Notes under the pieces: model-generated | The model's input: the letters and a program-made list of their open reading frames with translations, nothing else | Database searches by the model: none | What the model was told of the DNA's origin: nothing | Made by a program: the position numbers and the translations under genes | Assembly (NCBI RefSeq): GCF_000204925.1 | Contig: NC_015435.1 | Location: 1,505,160 to 1,569,159 of the forward strand | Reading direction: 5' to 3' | DNA from: Metallosphaera cuprina Ar-4 | GTDB lineage: Archaea > Thermoproteota > Thermoprotei_A > Sulfolobales > Sulfolobaceae | DNA: 64,000 nt | Shown: positions 1 through 8,768 of the stretch, piece by piece | Layout of the letters: each line of letters begins with the position of its first letter | Position numbering within the stretch: the first letter of the stretch is position 1

Positions 1-498
1 TATCTCGCCAGTGGGTAACACTACTTTCAGCGCTAGCACCCAATCTCTGAAAGTCCCATACTTTACACCCCTCATACCTCCAGAGGAGTTAGCTACAGCA
101 CCCCCTACAGAGCATAGAAAGAAGGACGCCGGATCTGGAGGTAAGAAGAACCCTCTCTCCATCAACTTCTTGTTTAAATACTCAAGGTTCACTCCAGGTT
201 GGGTTCTCACATACCAATCTACGTCATTTATCTCCAAGATTGAAGACATGTACTTCATGTCAATAAGGATGCAACCCTCGCACGAGACCGCACCGGTTAG
301 GCTTGTGCCCGCCCCCCACGTGACGATTGGAATCCTTTTCCTGTTAGCGTAATCTACGACCTTTACTATCTCCTCCTCTGTTCTAGGATAGACAATAACG
401 CCGGGTTTGACCTTGTAGCTTAGGAAGTCTTCCCTTGACTCTTTCGAAGTGGTCAAATTAAGCTCCTTCATTTCCTTCTCCAGATCGAAGCCCTCCAT
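1..498 (-). CDS. FAD-linked oxidase (GlcD/D-lactate dehydrogenase-like), 3' part outside window
   Basis: Only the first 166 or so residues are inside the window; the gene runs off the left edge. I translated it from the reverse strand, starting at the ATG whose complement is 496-498. The N-terminal part contains the PCMH-type FAD-binding signature of glycolate oxidase/D-lactate dehydrogenase enzymes: a '[15 protein letters not shown]' helix, then '[10 protein letters not shown]' for pyrophosphate binding, and '[18 protein letters not shown]' for the second FAD loop. Such enzymes oxidise 2-hydroxy acids and pass electrons to quinone or an Fe-S partner. A TATA-like element at 519-530 lies about 26 nt upstream of the ATG, which supports a leaderless transcript and this start. 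The substrate cannot be told from the N-terminus. Confidence 0.85.
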   Translation of the reverse strand, partial: MEGFDLEKEMKELNLTTSKESREDFLSYKVKPGVIVYPRTEEEIVKVVDYANRKRIPIVTWGAGTSLTGAVSCEGCILIDMKYMSSILEINDVDWYVRTQPGVNLEYLNKKLMERGFFLPPDPASFFLCSVGGAVANSSGGMRGVKYGTFRDWVLALKVVLPTGEI

Positions 499-518
499 AG
501 ATTGATGCTGGATCACAT

Positions 519-530
519 ATTTAATAAATT
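519..530 (-). promoter_or_regulatory. TATA-like box of the FAD oxidase
   Basis: AT-rich element (AATTTATTAAATAT read on the minus strand) centred about 26 nt before the ATG at 498, the spacing expected for a leaderless archaeal gene. Confidence 0.5.
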
Positions 531-602
531 ATGTCATTGAGTAGTTAAAGGCAGAGAGTTAAGCTAAGCTCGGCTCTAGAACTCTAGCTTTATTGGCATA
601 GA

Positions 603-612
603 TATTTAAAAA
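603..612 (+). promoter_or_regulatory. TATA box of the NDUFA9-like gene
   Basis: TATTTAAAAA element about 24 nt upstream of the ATG at 632. There is no Shine-Dalgarno sequence in front of the ATG, so a leaderless transcript is likely. Confidence 0.6.
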
Positions 613-631
613 TACCTAGCCTCTCTCTTTT

Positions 632-1570
632 ATGAGATTCCTCCTATTAGGATTGGGCTTCATCTCAACACATGTGGCTCTAACGTTGAGTGAACTGGGA
701 GAAGATGTTACCGTAACATATAGGAATCTAAACCCAGTTAAGGAAGAGTACATAAAAATCCTAAATAATAAGGTAAATTTAGTAAAGCTAGATCCCCTAT
801 CTTCAGAAATTGAGAAACACGTCAAAGGCTCGGACACTGTTGTAAACTTTATAGGAGAAATAAAGGGATCGGAAGACAGATTGAAATTAGCTAACGTGGA
901 AGTGCCTAAAAGATTGGCGGAGTTGAGTTTTAACTTTGGGAAAACGTTCATTCACTTGAGTGGAGCCACTTCCACAGGGGCAACTGGGAAGAACGTCAAG
1001 GAGGAACCAGAACATTGTAAAGATAGCTTAGCTACTACACAGTTCGAGAGAAGCAAGTGTAATGGAGAGAAGGAAATAATGAGACTCGCAATTGAGAAAG
1101 GAGGTGACGTTACGATATTGAGGCCTACTTTAGTCTACGGTAGATACGCTGCCCACATTCAATTTGTTACAATGTATAGACTTTCTAAACTTAGGATCAT
1201 ACCTGAACTAAACTTAGATATGGCTACCGTAAACGCCTGGTCGATTGGTAAGGCCATTCACAAGTTGGGAAAGGTAACAGGAAGGAGATATCTTTACGCT
1301 ACAGAGTGTGGAAGCGTCAAAGTCTCTAAGTTTTTTGAGATCATGGCAGAATCGCTCAATGGAGGAGTGAAGATCCCAATTCCAACGATCTTTGCCAAAC
1401 TGGCCCTCCCTGCTGAGATCAGGAGTCTATTAAGGTACTCGGGTACTACCTACGATTGCTCTAAATTTGAGGGCTATGCAGGAGAGCTAAAGTTCGATGA
1501 AAGCGAAATAAAGGAAAACGTCAAATTTCTAAAACAGTTGGACAGAGAGGGGAAACTCGTCCCTACTTAA
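632..1570 (+). CDS. Atypical SDR / NDUFA9-like NAD(P)-binding protein
   Basis: A 312-residue Rossmann-fold protein of the NAD-dependent epimerase/complex-I NDUFA9-like group of atypical short-chain dehydrogenases. The nucleotide-binding loop is degenerate (LLGLGFIS at residues 5-12; the third glycine is Ser). The usual YxxxK catalytic motif appears as FERSK at 138-142, followed by GE, which resembles the atypical SDRs in which catalysis is altered or lost. 'VNFIGEI' at about 71-77 and 'ILRPTLVYG' further on are typical. It may bind NADP(H) or a flavin, or stabilise a membrane complex; no reaction can be assigned. It ends convergently with the next gene, overlapping by four bases. Codon use looks like that of its neighbours. 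Confidence 0.8.
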   Translation: MRFLLLGLGFISTHVALTLSELGEDVTVTYRNLNPVKEEYIKILNNKVNLVKLDPLSSEIEKHVKGSDTVVNFIGEIKGSEDRLKLANVEVPKRLAELSFNFGKTFIHLSGATSTGATGKNVKEEPEHCKDSLATTQFERSKCNGEKEIMRLAIEKGGDVTILRPTLVYGRYAAHIQFVTMYRLSKLRIIPELNLDMATVNAWSIGKAIHKLGKVTGRRYLYATECGSVKVSKFFEIMAESLNGGVKIPIPTIFAKLALPAEIRSLLRYSGTTYDCSKFEGYAGELKFDESEIKENVKFLKQLDREGKLVPT

Positions 1571-2253
1571 TACTTTCTTATCATTAACGTCGCTAATATC
1601 TCCGTGTAGGGTATAACGAATAGATTGAGGATAGGAATCAGTGATAATATAGCACCTAGGAGAAGCACAACCGCAGACGCTCCGTCCTTGGAGAAGGACT
1701 TCGAGTACCAATCTATCGCTTCTCCGATTCCCGCCTTATATCCGTTAACTATGGCTGAGGCTATAACGTATATTATGATGAGGAGAAGTCCTTCTATAAG
1801 GATTGCGCCCGGCACGAAAAAGGTAGAGAACAAACCGTATATCAACCCTACTATTAGTGCAGACGGTAACAGTTTCTCCTTAGTATTTAGTGTACTCTGC
1901 CATGCTAAACCTAGGTCAGGTACCCCTCCGCTTACTACCGCTCCTGCCTCATACGCTTCAACCAATATTAGAAAAGAATATATTACGCCTGATATAAATC
2001 CTATTATAAAAGCCGTAACGTGAATTACACCAAATGACAATCCAGCGAAAGCTAACAGAGACGTTAATCCGTTTAGAACGAAGGCTATTATTATTGAGAT
2101 TATCAAGGCTATAATAGTTGGGATTATCATTCCTAGATTCTTAGTGAAGAAATCTATCGCCTGAAGATAGAGAGGCCTGTAATTATAGGAGGGCCAACCA
2201 TATCCTTTGAAAAAAGATCTGACCGTTTTCGGTGCTATTCTGAAGTTAATCAT
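1567..2253 (-). CDS. Multispanning membrane protein of unknown function
   Basis: A 228-residue hydrophobic protein with five or six predicted membrane segments: two close together at about 40-85, one at about 87-100, two at about 130-170 and one near 195-215. The N-terminal 35 residues are soluble and basic. Its composition and spacing resemble DUF4013-type small archaeal/bacterial membrane proteins, but I cannot confirm the family. A TATA-like sequence (complement of about 2275-2284) lies about 26 nt upstream of the ATG, so the start is well placed. It is transcribed alone and converges on the NDUFA9-like gene. Confidence 0.75.
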   Translation of the reverse strand: MINFRIAPKTVRSFFKGYGWPSYNYRPLYLQAIDFFTKNLGMIIPTIIALIISIIIAFVLNGLTSLLAFAGLSFGVIHVTAFIIGFISGVIYSFLILVEAYEAGAVVSGGVPDLGLAWQSTLNTKEKLLPSALIVGLIYGLFSTFFVPGAILIEGLLLIIIYVIASAIVNGYKAGIGEAIDWYSKSFSKDGASAVVLLLGAILSLIPILNLFVIPYTEILATLMIRKY

Positions 2254-2414
2254 TACGAGTTTGAATCTTTCATTTTTATAAAGTTAACCACAACTACGTT
2301 ATTAAGTCACTATAGCTCAATTTTTAGCCGGAATCATAGGGTTATTCGAGATCAGATATAGGAAGGGAGATGAAAAAGGGATGGATTTAACTATTTGATC
2401 ATTATAAATAAGTC

Positions 2415-4031
2415 ATGGAACAGACTACGATAAGGACAAGTGCGGGAGTAATTCTACACGGGTTGAAGGAAAGAGGAGTAGATAAGATTTTCATGGTTTC
2501 GGGCACGGATTACGCCGCCTTCATTGAGGAGAAAGTTAGAGATCCATCTCTTCCAGATTTCGTCGTAGTTCCCCATGAGATAACAGCCGCTTCGATGGCT
2601 TTAGGATACTCCCTCGCAGGAAAGCTCGGCGTAGTAGCGGTACATACGATACCTGGCACTTTAAACGCGTTAGGTGTCATAAGTAACGCGTTCACTAGTA
2701 GAGTACCGCTCTTGGTATTAGCAGGGAGATCTCCGTACACTGAGGAAGGGAGTCCCGCTAGTAGGAATTTGAGAATTCACTGGACTCAAGAGGCTAAAGA
2801 CCAAGGAGAACTAGGGAGACAATATACAAAGTGGGACTTCGAGATAAGAGATCCGTGTCAAACTTCTACAGCTCTAAGTAGGGCAGTTCAGATAGCGCTT
2901 AGTGAACCTAGAGGACCCGTTTACTTAACAGTGCCTAGGGAAGTAAGCATCAAAGAGGCGAGATCTAATCAAGTTACGATGAGTCCTTACGAGCCGGGAC
3001 CCTCAAGGAAGTCAATCGGGGAGGCTGAGAGGTTAATCAGCGAATCTGAAAAGCCCGTAATAATCGCATGGAGAGCAGGGAGGAGAAGAGAGTGGTATGA
3101 CGCTCTACAAAGATTTGCCGAAAAATTAGGTGCTCCGGTTTTAAATTATGTTGGAGAGGTTGTGAATTATCCGTCTAAGGGAAAATTAGCACTAGACAGA
3201 CTGGATTTGAGGGAGGCCGATCTACTAATAGTAGTGGAATCCGAAGTTCCCTGGATACCTAAAAGAGTGAAGGTTAACAGTCCAGTAATAAAGATTGACG
3301 TAGAACCTTCACATTCCTACATACCGTATTATGGGTTCAGATGTGACGTCTGCATACAATCAACTCCATTGGCCTTAGATGAACTCCAAATAAAGGGAAA
3401 AGATAGGTGGACTGAGGAGATTGAGGAGAGAGTGAGAAGACAGAGAGAGGAGAAGACGGTAGAGGTAACTAGATTTCAGAGCTCTCAAAAGGTTCATCCA
3501 AGACTCCTCTCCTGGTACGTATCTCAGCTCCACTCTACGATAGTGAACGAGTATCCATTTAACCCGAGATATGGCGATTTTGAGTTCGGCCAATATTTTG
3601 GCGACTTAGCCGAAGGATATCTGGGATGGGCTTTGGGAGCTGGATTAGGAATTAAAATGGGATCAGATAGGGACGTCATAATAACCACAGGGGACGGATC
3701 ATTCATTTTTGGGGTGCCTGAGGCGTTCTATTACGTCGCGGCGTCCTATTCATTGCCTGTAATGGTGGTTATCTATGATAACGGCGGATGGTTAGCTTCT
3801 GCCGAGGCCGTAGAGGAGGTTTTTCCAGAGGGACTAGCTAAAGCTAAAAAGGTATTTCCAGGAGCGGATTTTAAGAGATATAACATTGGTGAAACGGTAA
3901 AGGCGTTTGGAGGATATTTTAAGTTAGCTGAATCTCCGGACGAAGTGAAGGCTGCATTAAACGAGGGATGGCATAACGTAAAAAAGGGAAACATCTCGGT
4001 TGTCCAGGTCATAGTTGAAAAGGTCAGATAA
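2415..4031 (+). CDS. Thiamine-pyrophosphate enzyme (acetolactate synthase/decarboxylase-like)
   Basis: A 538-residue TPP-dependent enzyme with the three-domain layout of the POX/ALS family. The N-terminal PYR domain carries the activating glutamate (E55, in 'PHEITAASMA'). The central domain lacks an obvious FAD signature. The C-terminal PP domain has the TPP/Mg motif beginning GDGSFIFG at about residue 426. The family includes acetolactate synthase, benzoylformate and oxalyl-CoA decarboxylases and sulfoacetaldehyde acetyltransferase. No small regulatory IlvN subunit is nearby, so branched-chain amino acid synthesis is unlikely; a 2-oxo-acid decarboxylase or carboligase in catabolism fits the surroundings better. 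It ends one base from the convergent PEP-synthase-like gene. The ATG is the natural start. Confidence 0.8.
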   Translation: MEQTTIRTSAGVILHGLKERGVDKIFMVSGTDYAAFIEEKVRDPSLPDFVVVPHEITAASMALGYSLAGKLGVVAVHTIPGTLNALGVISNAFTSRVPLLVLAGRSPYTEEGSPASRNLRIHWTQEAKDQGELGRQYTKWDFEIRDPCQTSTALSRAVQIALSEPRGPVYLTVPREVSIKEARSNQVTMSPYEPGPSRKSIGEAERLISESEKPVIIAWRAGRRREWYDALQRFAEKLGAPVLNYVGEVVNYPSKGKLALDRLDLREADLLIVVESEVPWIPKRVKVNSPVIKIDVEPSHSYIPYYGFRCDVCIQSTPLALDELQIKGKDRWTEEIEERVRRQREEKTVEVTRFQSSQKVHPRLLSWYVSQLHSTIVNEYPFNPRYGDFEFGQYFGDLAEGYLGWALGAGLGIKMGSDRDVIITTGDGSFIFGVPEAFYYVAASYSLPVMVVIYDNGGWLASAEAVEEVFPEGLAKAKKVFPGADFKRYNIGETVKAFGGYFKLAESPDEVKAALNEGWHNVKKGNISVVQVIVEKVR

Positions 4032-4032
4032 T

Positions 4033-4965
4033 TTAGATTTCCTCCCAGAGAGTTTTGACTCCTCTAACCTCTAAAATATACAATTTTTTGTCCTGTAACG
4101 CCCACTCTAGGTTAACATGCTTTCCGAAAAACTGCTCAATCCTTAACGCCAAGTTAGTCAACTCAATGACTTTATCGTCGCTTAGACTCTGTTCTAACGC
4201 TTTACTTCCTAGGGGAATTTCCCTTATACCTCCCGTTTTTCTATCAAATTTTAACATCACGTGTTTATTACCTAAGCTTTTTTGAGCTATCACCCTATCT
4301 CTTTTAGGCAGCTCGAATCTATCGGGAGTGACTAAGCCTCGTGTAACGGCTTGACCTAAACCCCAAGAAGACTCTATTATAACCCAATTAGGATTTCCGG
4401 TGATTGGATGAATGGTGAAGACCGTGCCCGCACTTTCGGGATCTATCATCTCTTGAACGAGTACGGCTATCTCTACAGGACTACCCTGCGAAATAGTATA
4501 GACTAATGACTTAGGGTTAAAGAAACTAGCCCACGCCTGCTTAATGTAAAGTGGAAGGTCAACCTTGTTCACATAGAGGAAAGTGTCTATCCTTCCAGCA
4601 AAGCTTGGACCGGATATATCTGAAGTGATGGTAGGCCTTACTGCAACTAAGTCCGTAGACAACTCACGTGAAAAGTGCTCGATCTCCAGTGAGATATCAA
4701 GAGGCAACTCTGTTTGAAGCACTATATCCCTTATCGTTTCGTATCTCTTTGATAGATCCCTTGGATCATCTAGATCTACTCCTCTCAATATTTCGCTTAT
4801 TTTATCCTTATTTAACTCCATAAATCTTCTAAAGGCGGACCTCGTTATCACAAAACCCCAAGGAACCCTTATCCCTTGCCTAGTGAGTTCACCTAGGTAC
4901 GCAGCTTTCCTTCCTACCGACCTTACCATGTTAGTTGATGATTGATCGATACTGAAGACATACAT
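4033..4965 (-). CDS. Stand-alone PEP synthase-type ATP-binding domain protein
   Basis: About 310 residues that match only the N-terminal ATP-grasp (PPDK_N) domain of phosphoenolpyruvate synthase. Visible motifs are GRKAAYLGEL near the N-terminus, the phosphate-binding stretch 'VAVRPTITSDISGPSFAG' (canonical enzymes have VRSSAT at its start), 'PESAGTVFTIHP', 'ESSWGLGQAVTRG', 'LEWAL' and a terminal 'ILEVRGVKT'. The swivelling phosphohistidine domain and the PEP-binding barrel are both missing, so it cannot be a complete PEP synthase. Split enzymes of this kind exist, for example the ATP-binding subunit of phenylphosphate synthase, but no partner is visible here. I start it at the ATG at 4965 because a TATA-like sequence at about 4990-4998 places transcription start close to it; an upstream TTG at 4986 is less likely. 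Confidence 0.8.
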   Translation of the reverse strand: MYVFSIDQSSTNMVRSVGRKAAYLGELTRQGIRVPWGFVITRSAFRRFMELNKDKISEILRGVDLDDPRDLSKRYETIRDIVLQTELPLDISLEIEHFSRELSTDLVAVRPTITSDISGPSFAGRIDTFLYVNKVDLPLYIKQAWASFFNPKSLVYTISQGSPVEIAVLVQEMIDPESAGTVFTIHPITGNPNWVIIESSWGLGQAVTRGLVTPDRFELPKRDRVIAQKSLGNKHVMLKFDRKTGGIREIPLGSKALEQSLSDDKVIELTNLALRIEQFFGKHVNLEWALQDKKLYILEVRGVKTLWEEI

Positions 4966-5036
4966 ATTATTTGATAAATAGATCAAGGTTTTAAAGATGT
5001 CCTGAACTTACAAAGTATTGAAAAAGGTTTTTGTTC

Positions 5037-5588
5037 TCATAGAGTTTTTTCTAACTCATCTGAGGATATGACCGGGAAGAACGCTTTCATGTTCATTAGT
5101 GACCTCTCATGTCCTTCCTTGTTAAACGATGATACTGCATCGCTGACTATAACCGGGAGGAACCCTAAGGCGAAAGCGTGCCTTGCGCTAGTCTCCACTC
5201 CTATTTCTGTCGCTATCCCAGTGAACAAGATAACGTTTCTCCCAGAGTTTCTCAGGAGCAATTCGAAGTTAGTCCCTACAAAAATGCTCCACGTGTTCTT
5301 TGGAATAACGATGTCGTGCTCAGACGGCTTTAAGTAGAGCTCAAGGTCCTCTTGTGACATTTTGAATTGCCTAGACGTGGCTCTCATGGCGAAAGGCTCA
5401 AAACCCTCAGGATAGGGGGTAATTCTGGTGAACACTACAGGTATTCTGTGGTTCCTGGCAAAGTTAAGTGTTCTTTCCAAAGCCCTTAAGAACTCATCTC
5501 TATTGAATATCCCTTTAACTAATCCGTTTTGGACATCCCATACAACTAGTATGGAATTGTTTTGATTGAGTGTACCTTTTATGCTCAT
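5037..5588 (-). CDS. Isochorismatase-family hydrolase lacking the catalytic cysteine
   Basis: A 183-residue Rossmann-like protein of the isochorismatase/nicotinamidase superfamily. D18 (in VVWDVQNG) and K97 (in 'VIPKNTWS') match two of the usual catalytic triad. The position of the nucleophilic cysteine is occupied by G130 in '[15 protein letters not shown]', where amidohydrolases have ATxxCV. Family members with Gly here, such as PhzD and true isochorismatases, hydrolyse vinyl ethers rather than amides, so nicotinamidase activity is unlikely. The substrate is unknown. It lies in a same-strand run with the PEP-synthase-like gene (50 nt downstream) and the binding-protein-like gene upstream, and has its own TATA-like sequence. 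Confidence 0.85.
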   Translation of the reverse strand: MSIKGTLNQNNSILVVWDVQNGLVKGIFNRDEFLRALERTLNFARNHRIPVVFTRITPYPEGFEPFAMRATSRQFKMSQEDLELYLKPSEHDIVIPKNTWSIFVGTNFELLLRNSGRNVILFTGIATEIGVETSARHAFALGFLPVIVSDAVSSFNKEGHERSLMNMKAFFPVISSDELEKTL

Positions 5589-5668
5589 GGTTACCTATTT
5601 ACAGACTATAAATAAAAATTTATTTTTAGTTAGAAATTGTCTTAGATATATCTATAAAACTGATTATC

Positions 5669-6313
5669 TTAAATGTACCTTTTGACAAGTTGCTCAAAGT
5701 CGGAGTAGTCCGATGTTCTTTCTATGAGTAATGTTACGACCTTAGGTAGATCGGATATCATCTTGGGATTAACTTGAACTGGAAGTCTCTTCATTACGTA
5801 TTCTGCAGAACCTTGGGGATCTTGTTTCATAATGTCTATCCCTTCCTGATAGGCTGAGATGAAACCTTCACGATCTCCATTCACATGAACTCCACAACTC
5901 CCAGGGATTCCTAAAAGCTCCTCAAAGGTCTTTCCTTTGCTTATGACCGAGGCCACCACTATTGAGTCAACCTCTCCGTTTTGAAGCATCTCTTTAAGTT
6001 TCCCCATATCATCAGAGTAAACTAGTTGACTCTTGAGGCCCTTCTTATCCAATAGAGCTCTAGTTAACACATCCGCTGCACTCCCTTTCCTCCAAACTCC
6101 CATCCTGTTACCTATATCAGGGGAGACAACCATCAAACCCTTAATTGTTATATAGTCTAATCTTAGACCTCTCCTTACGAGTGAGACGGTAGAGTCAAGG
6201 ATCACGTCAGCCTTACCTTCCTTTCCGAAATCTATCAGGATATCGTGATTCCTCATGGTCGCGGCAATCATAGGATAGGAAACAGGACCTGGGGCAGCTA
6301 ACACCTTTAACAT
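5669..6313 (-). CDS. Periplasmic-binding-protein-like cytosolic protein (possibly DUF3834)
   Basis: About 214 residues with the pattern of a type-2 periplasmic-binding fold (NMT1/MqnA-like). It has a short N-terminal beta-strand and glycine turn (VLAAPGPVSYP), then 'KADVILDSTVSLVRRGL', 'VWRKGSAADVLTRALL' and 'GEVDSIVVASVISKGK'. It has no signal peptide, lipobox or membrane helix, so it appears cytosolic and may be an enzyme or ligand sensor rather than a transporter receptor. I recall a Sulfolobales family, DUF3834, of this size, but cannot verify membership. I start it at 6313 because the TATA element at 6341-6348 places transcription start near 6318, downstream of the alternative ATG at 6322. 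A perfect palindrome sits between TATA and start. Confidence 0.65.
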   Translation of the reverse strand: MLKVLAAPGPVSYPMIAATMRNHDILIDFGKEGKADVILDSTVSLVRRGLRLDYITIKGLMVVSPDIGNRMGVWRKGSAADVLTRALLDKKGLKSQLVYSDDMGKLKEMLQNGEVDSIVVASVISKGKTFEELLGIPGSCGVHVNGDREGFISAYQEGIDIMKQDPQGSAEYVMKRLPVQVNPKMISDLPKVVTLLIERTSDYSDFEQLVKRYI

Positions 6314-6325
6314 GTTTATCACATA

Positions 6326-6340
6326 GGTATCATTGATACC
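6326..6340. promoter_or_regulatory. Candidate operator palindrome GGTATCATTGATACC
   Basis: A perfect 7+1+7 inverted repeat (GGTATCA-T-TGATACC) immediately downstream of the TATA element at 6341-6348 on the minus strand, just before the start codon at 6313. A dimeric repressor bound here would block RNA polymerase at the initiation site. Confidence 0.5.
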
Positions 6341-6348
6341 ATTTAAAT
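6341..6348 (-). promoter_or_regulatory. TATA box of the binding-protein-like gene
   Basis: ATTTAAAT, centred about 31 nt upstream of the start at 6313 and directly abutting the palindrome at 6326-6340. Confidence 0.5.
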
Positions 6349-6452
6349 AGTTTCTCCTATTAGTTAGGTCTTTGATTATTTGTTACTTAACCTTTTGATT
6401 TAAAGTTTATACCTAGTTAATTTTTTAGGCTAACTTTACCATCGCAATTATA

Positions 6453-7046
6453 ATGTCCTGTCCAAAAATCCTTGTTCTATTCTATGGTTATGGAACCATA
6501 GTAGATCTAGCCTCATATATAGCGGAAGGGGCTAAGGCTGAGGGAGCTGAAGTCAAACTAGCTAGAGTACCAGAACTGTTCCCTAAGGAAGTGGTGGAAA
6601 AGTTCAATGTTGATTGGAACAAGATTCAAAGAATACCGGAGGTAAGCATGAATGATCTTGAGTGGGCCGATGGACTGGTCATAGGATCTCCCACAAGATA
6701 CGGTAATATGACAGGTCAAATGAAGTTCTTCTTAGATCAAACTAGAGATATCTGGCTTAAGGGAGGACTGTACGGTAAGCCTGTGGGCTTCTTTACTGAG
6801 GCTTCTACAATTCATGGAGGACACGAAACTACAATCTTGGCTATGAGCACTTACGCTTATCATCACGGCATGATTATAGTTCCCCTGGGATATGGAATAA
6901 AAGAGATTGCCACAACGAGTTCTGGTGGGTCACCTTACGGCCCTAGTCATTTGGGCAGCTTAAAGGAACTAGATGAAAGTGAGAAAAACATAGCTAAGTT
7001 TATGGGAAAAAGGGTGACCGAAGTGGCTAAAAAGCTCAGATGTTAG
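6453..7046 (+). CDS. wrbA: WrbA-type NAD(P)H:quinone oxidoreductase (flavodoxin fold)
   Basis: A 197-residue flavodoxin-like protein. Recognisable pieces are the phosphate loop region 'VLFYGYGTIVDLASYIAEG', then 'DLEWADGLVIGSPTRYGNM', 'MKFFLDQTRDIW', 'GKPVGFFTEASTIHGGHE' and 'GSPYGPSHLG', all characteristic of WrbA. These FMN enzymes transfer two electrons from NAD(P)H to quinones and protect against semiquinone stress. The phosphate-binding loop is shortened relative to the usual SxxGxT form (YGYGT), which is common in archaeal members. It is divergent from the binding-protein-like gene and its end overlaps the convergent DUF5752-like gene by eleven bases. Confidence 0.9.
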   Translation: MSCPKILVLFYGYGTIVDLASYIAEGAKAEGAEVKLARVPELFPKEVVEKFNVDWNKIQRIPEVSMNDLEWADGLVIGSPTRYGNMTGQMKFFLDQTRDIWLKGGLYGKPVGFFTEASTIHGGHETTILAMSTYAYHHGMIIVPLGYGIKEIATTSSGGSPYGPSHLGSLKELDESEKNIAKFMGKRVTEVAKKLRC

Positions 7047-7329
7047 CCCTCCTTCCGAACTTTTTTGTTCTGGATCTAGATCTTTGAATCGCCTTAAATT
7101 CTACAATTCTAGATAAAGCCTCCTTCGGATTACTCACTCCCTTAAGGATTTCAGCCAAACCCTTCTCTCCTATGTAGTTCAGCCACGCAACTATGTGTCC
7201 CTCCTTGAGATGATATTCCACACAAGCAGGATCCTCTTTTGAAAGCCTAATCAACTCCGTCTCTAGGTCATTTACGTTTCTAGCCTGTCCTACCACTTTT
7301 TCATAACTTTTGAAATAAAACGGTTCCAT
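7036..7329 (-). CDS. Small helical DUF5752-like protein
   Basis: A 97-residue, mostly helical protein with no cysteine cluster or membrane segment. The pattern 'KSYEKVVGQARNVNDLETEL', a short 'VEYHLKEGHIVAWLNYIGEK' and 'LAEILKGVSNPKEAL' matches the DUF5752 type of domain, which has no known function. The C-terminus is very basic (RSRSRTKKFGRRANI), which could suggest nucleic-acid contact. It lies 25 nt downstream of the MFS gene on the same strand and may be co-transcribed. Confidence in the gene is good because of its coherent composition; confidence in the family is moderate. Confidence 0.65.
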   Translation of the reverse strand: MEPFYFKSYEKVVGQARNVNDLETELIRLSKEDPACVEYHLKEGHIVAWLNYIGEKGLAEILKGVSNPKEALSRIVEFKAIQRSRSRTKKFGRRANI

Positions 7330-7354
7330 AATGTTGACTTAAAACGAATAATGT

Positions 7355-8713
7355 TTATAACCCTTTCTGTAGGTCGGACTCCTTAACTACTCTCTCTAAA
7401 TCACGACCCTTTGACTCTGGAATGACTAGGAGAGCAATTACAGTTGAAATTAGTGCTATTCCCGCATAAAATCCGACCATTATACTAAGACCCAGATGAG
7501 AAAGTAAGAGCGGGAACGCTGTAACGTTTAATGCGGTGGCTAACCTGTCTACGCTAACGCTTATAGCCTGACTGGTTGCCCTAACTTTTGTAGGGACTAT
7601 CTCAGGGGTTACCATGGCCGAACCAATAATTGAGGCTGGTCCGATAGCCGAGAAGAAGTAATTCAGCATGTAGAACGAGAAGCCTAGGAGAGCTGCTTCT
7701 CCTACAAGTTGAGATGTGCTAAGCTCACTCCCTCTTAGCCCAAATAAAGCGGGATGGGAAAGTAGAAGAGAGTACGCAAATAACCAGATCGCTACGCCGG
7801 CGTAGCCTATAGCTATAAGCGGCTTCCTACCGATTTTATCAATTAAGAAAATACATATCAATTGCCCTGGAATCCCCGCTAGGAACTGAGCTACGTAGGT
7901 AAAGTCTATTGGAGTTAACCCTAGGTTTGAAGCGATCGTTATAGGACCGAATATCGCAAAAGTTGAGGAATACATATCGTATAAGAGCCATAATACTGAA
8001 GCAGCTACTATAAGAATCGCAGATGACGTGAGCCTCCTTAGGAACGGTGTGCTATCTTTAGACGTCAAAATGGGTTTTCCTAACTCTCTCTCTATTTTCT
8101 TCACGTCCTCGTGTTCCGGTTTAACTCTAGAAACGAACATCATAGTTTCGTATATTCTTCTCCTTAGGAATACAACAGATATAGCTGGCACAGCCCCAAA
8201 TCCTAAGACTATTCTCCAGAGCAACGCCGAGGGTAAACCGACAAGTAAACCCACTTGTTCAACGAAGGCTGCGAGTACAGCCCCTAGCCCCCACATTACT
8301 GCGAAAGTAATGACCATCATCTTCCCTCTGCTTTTACCTTCGGAGTTCTCTGCAACTATAACTGGGGAGAGAACGTAATCTGCCCCTATCCCTATTCCTA
8401 AAATTAGCCTTGCCAAAAAGAGCTCCACATAAGATTGTGAGAAGGCCTGTAATCCAGCGCCTAGTGCCATTAACGTCACGTCAAGGCCATAAATTCTTTT
8501 CCTTCCTATCCTATCCGCTGAGATCCCGAAGATCAGAGCGGACAGAGCGGCCCCAAAGTAGGAACCGGCAACCAGAAGACCCAACTGATCGCTGGTGAAC
8601 TTTATCGATGAGGCTATCAAAAACGAGGCCAAGGATATGGAATATAAATTATACCCATCTGTAAGCACTCCCATACCTGATACTATTACGTTCCTCCATG
8701 AGAGTGAGACCAT
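7355..8713 (-). CDS. MFS transporter (metabolite:H+ symporter type)
   Basis: A 452-residue permease with 12 predicted membrane helices. The MFS signatures are present: '[14 protein letters not shown]' in the loop between helices 2 and 3, its repeat '[15 protein letters not shown]' in the second half, and '[12 protein letters not shown]' at the C-terminus. The pattern is that of the sugar/phosphate/aromatic-acid:H+ symporter branch. The substrate cannot be deduced. A TATA-like element at about 8735-8743 lies about 26 nt before the ATG, so transcription is probably leaderless, and the DUF5752-like gene may follow in the same message. Confidence 0.9.
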   Translation of the reverse strand: MVSLSWRNVIVSGMGVLTDGYNLYSISLASFLIASSIKFTSDQLGLLVAGSYFGAALSALIFGISADRIGRKRIYGLDVTLMALGAGLQAFSQSYVELFLARLILGIGIGADYVLSPVIVAENSEGKSRGKMMVITFAVMWGLGAVLAAFVEQVGLLVGLPSALLWRIVLGFGAVPAISVVFLRRRIYETMMFVSRVKPEHEDVKKIERELGKPILTSKDSTPFLRRLTSSAILIVAASVLWLLYDMYSSTFAIFGPITIASNLGLTPIDFTYVAQFLAGIPGQLICIFLIDKIGRKPLIAIGYAGVAIWLFAYSLLLSHPALFGLRGSELSTSQLVGEAALLGFSFYMLNYFFSAIGPASIIGSAMVTPEIVPTKVRATSQAISVSVDRLATALNVTAFPLLLSHLGLSIMVGFYAGIALISTVIALLVIPESKGRDLERVVKESDLQKGL

Positions 8714-8768
8714 ATCAATTAGTGAATACCAACGCTTAAAAAGTCTTAGTATCTACTCACTGAAATAA

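Noticed and set aside
11-352. Plus-strand 113-codon ORF at the left edge
   Set aside because: It lies antisense to a frame that gives a clear FAD-linked oxidase N-terminus on the minus strand; its own translation looks random and proline/serine-rich.
2415-4031. Acetolactate synthase for branched-chain amino acid synthesis
   Set aside because: No IlvN regulatory subunit, ilvC or leu genes lie nearby, and the central domain does not show an evident FAD-binding pattern.
5037-5588. Nicotinamidase (PncA)
   Set aside because: The catalytic cysteine is replaced by glycine, so the amidase mechanism is not available.
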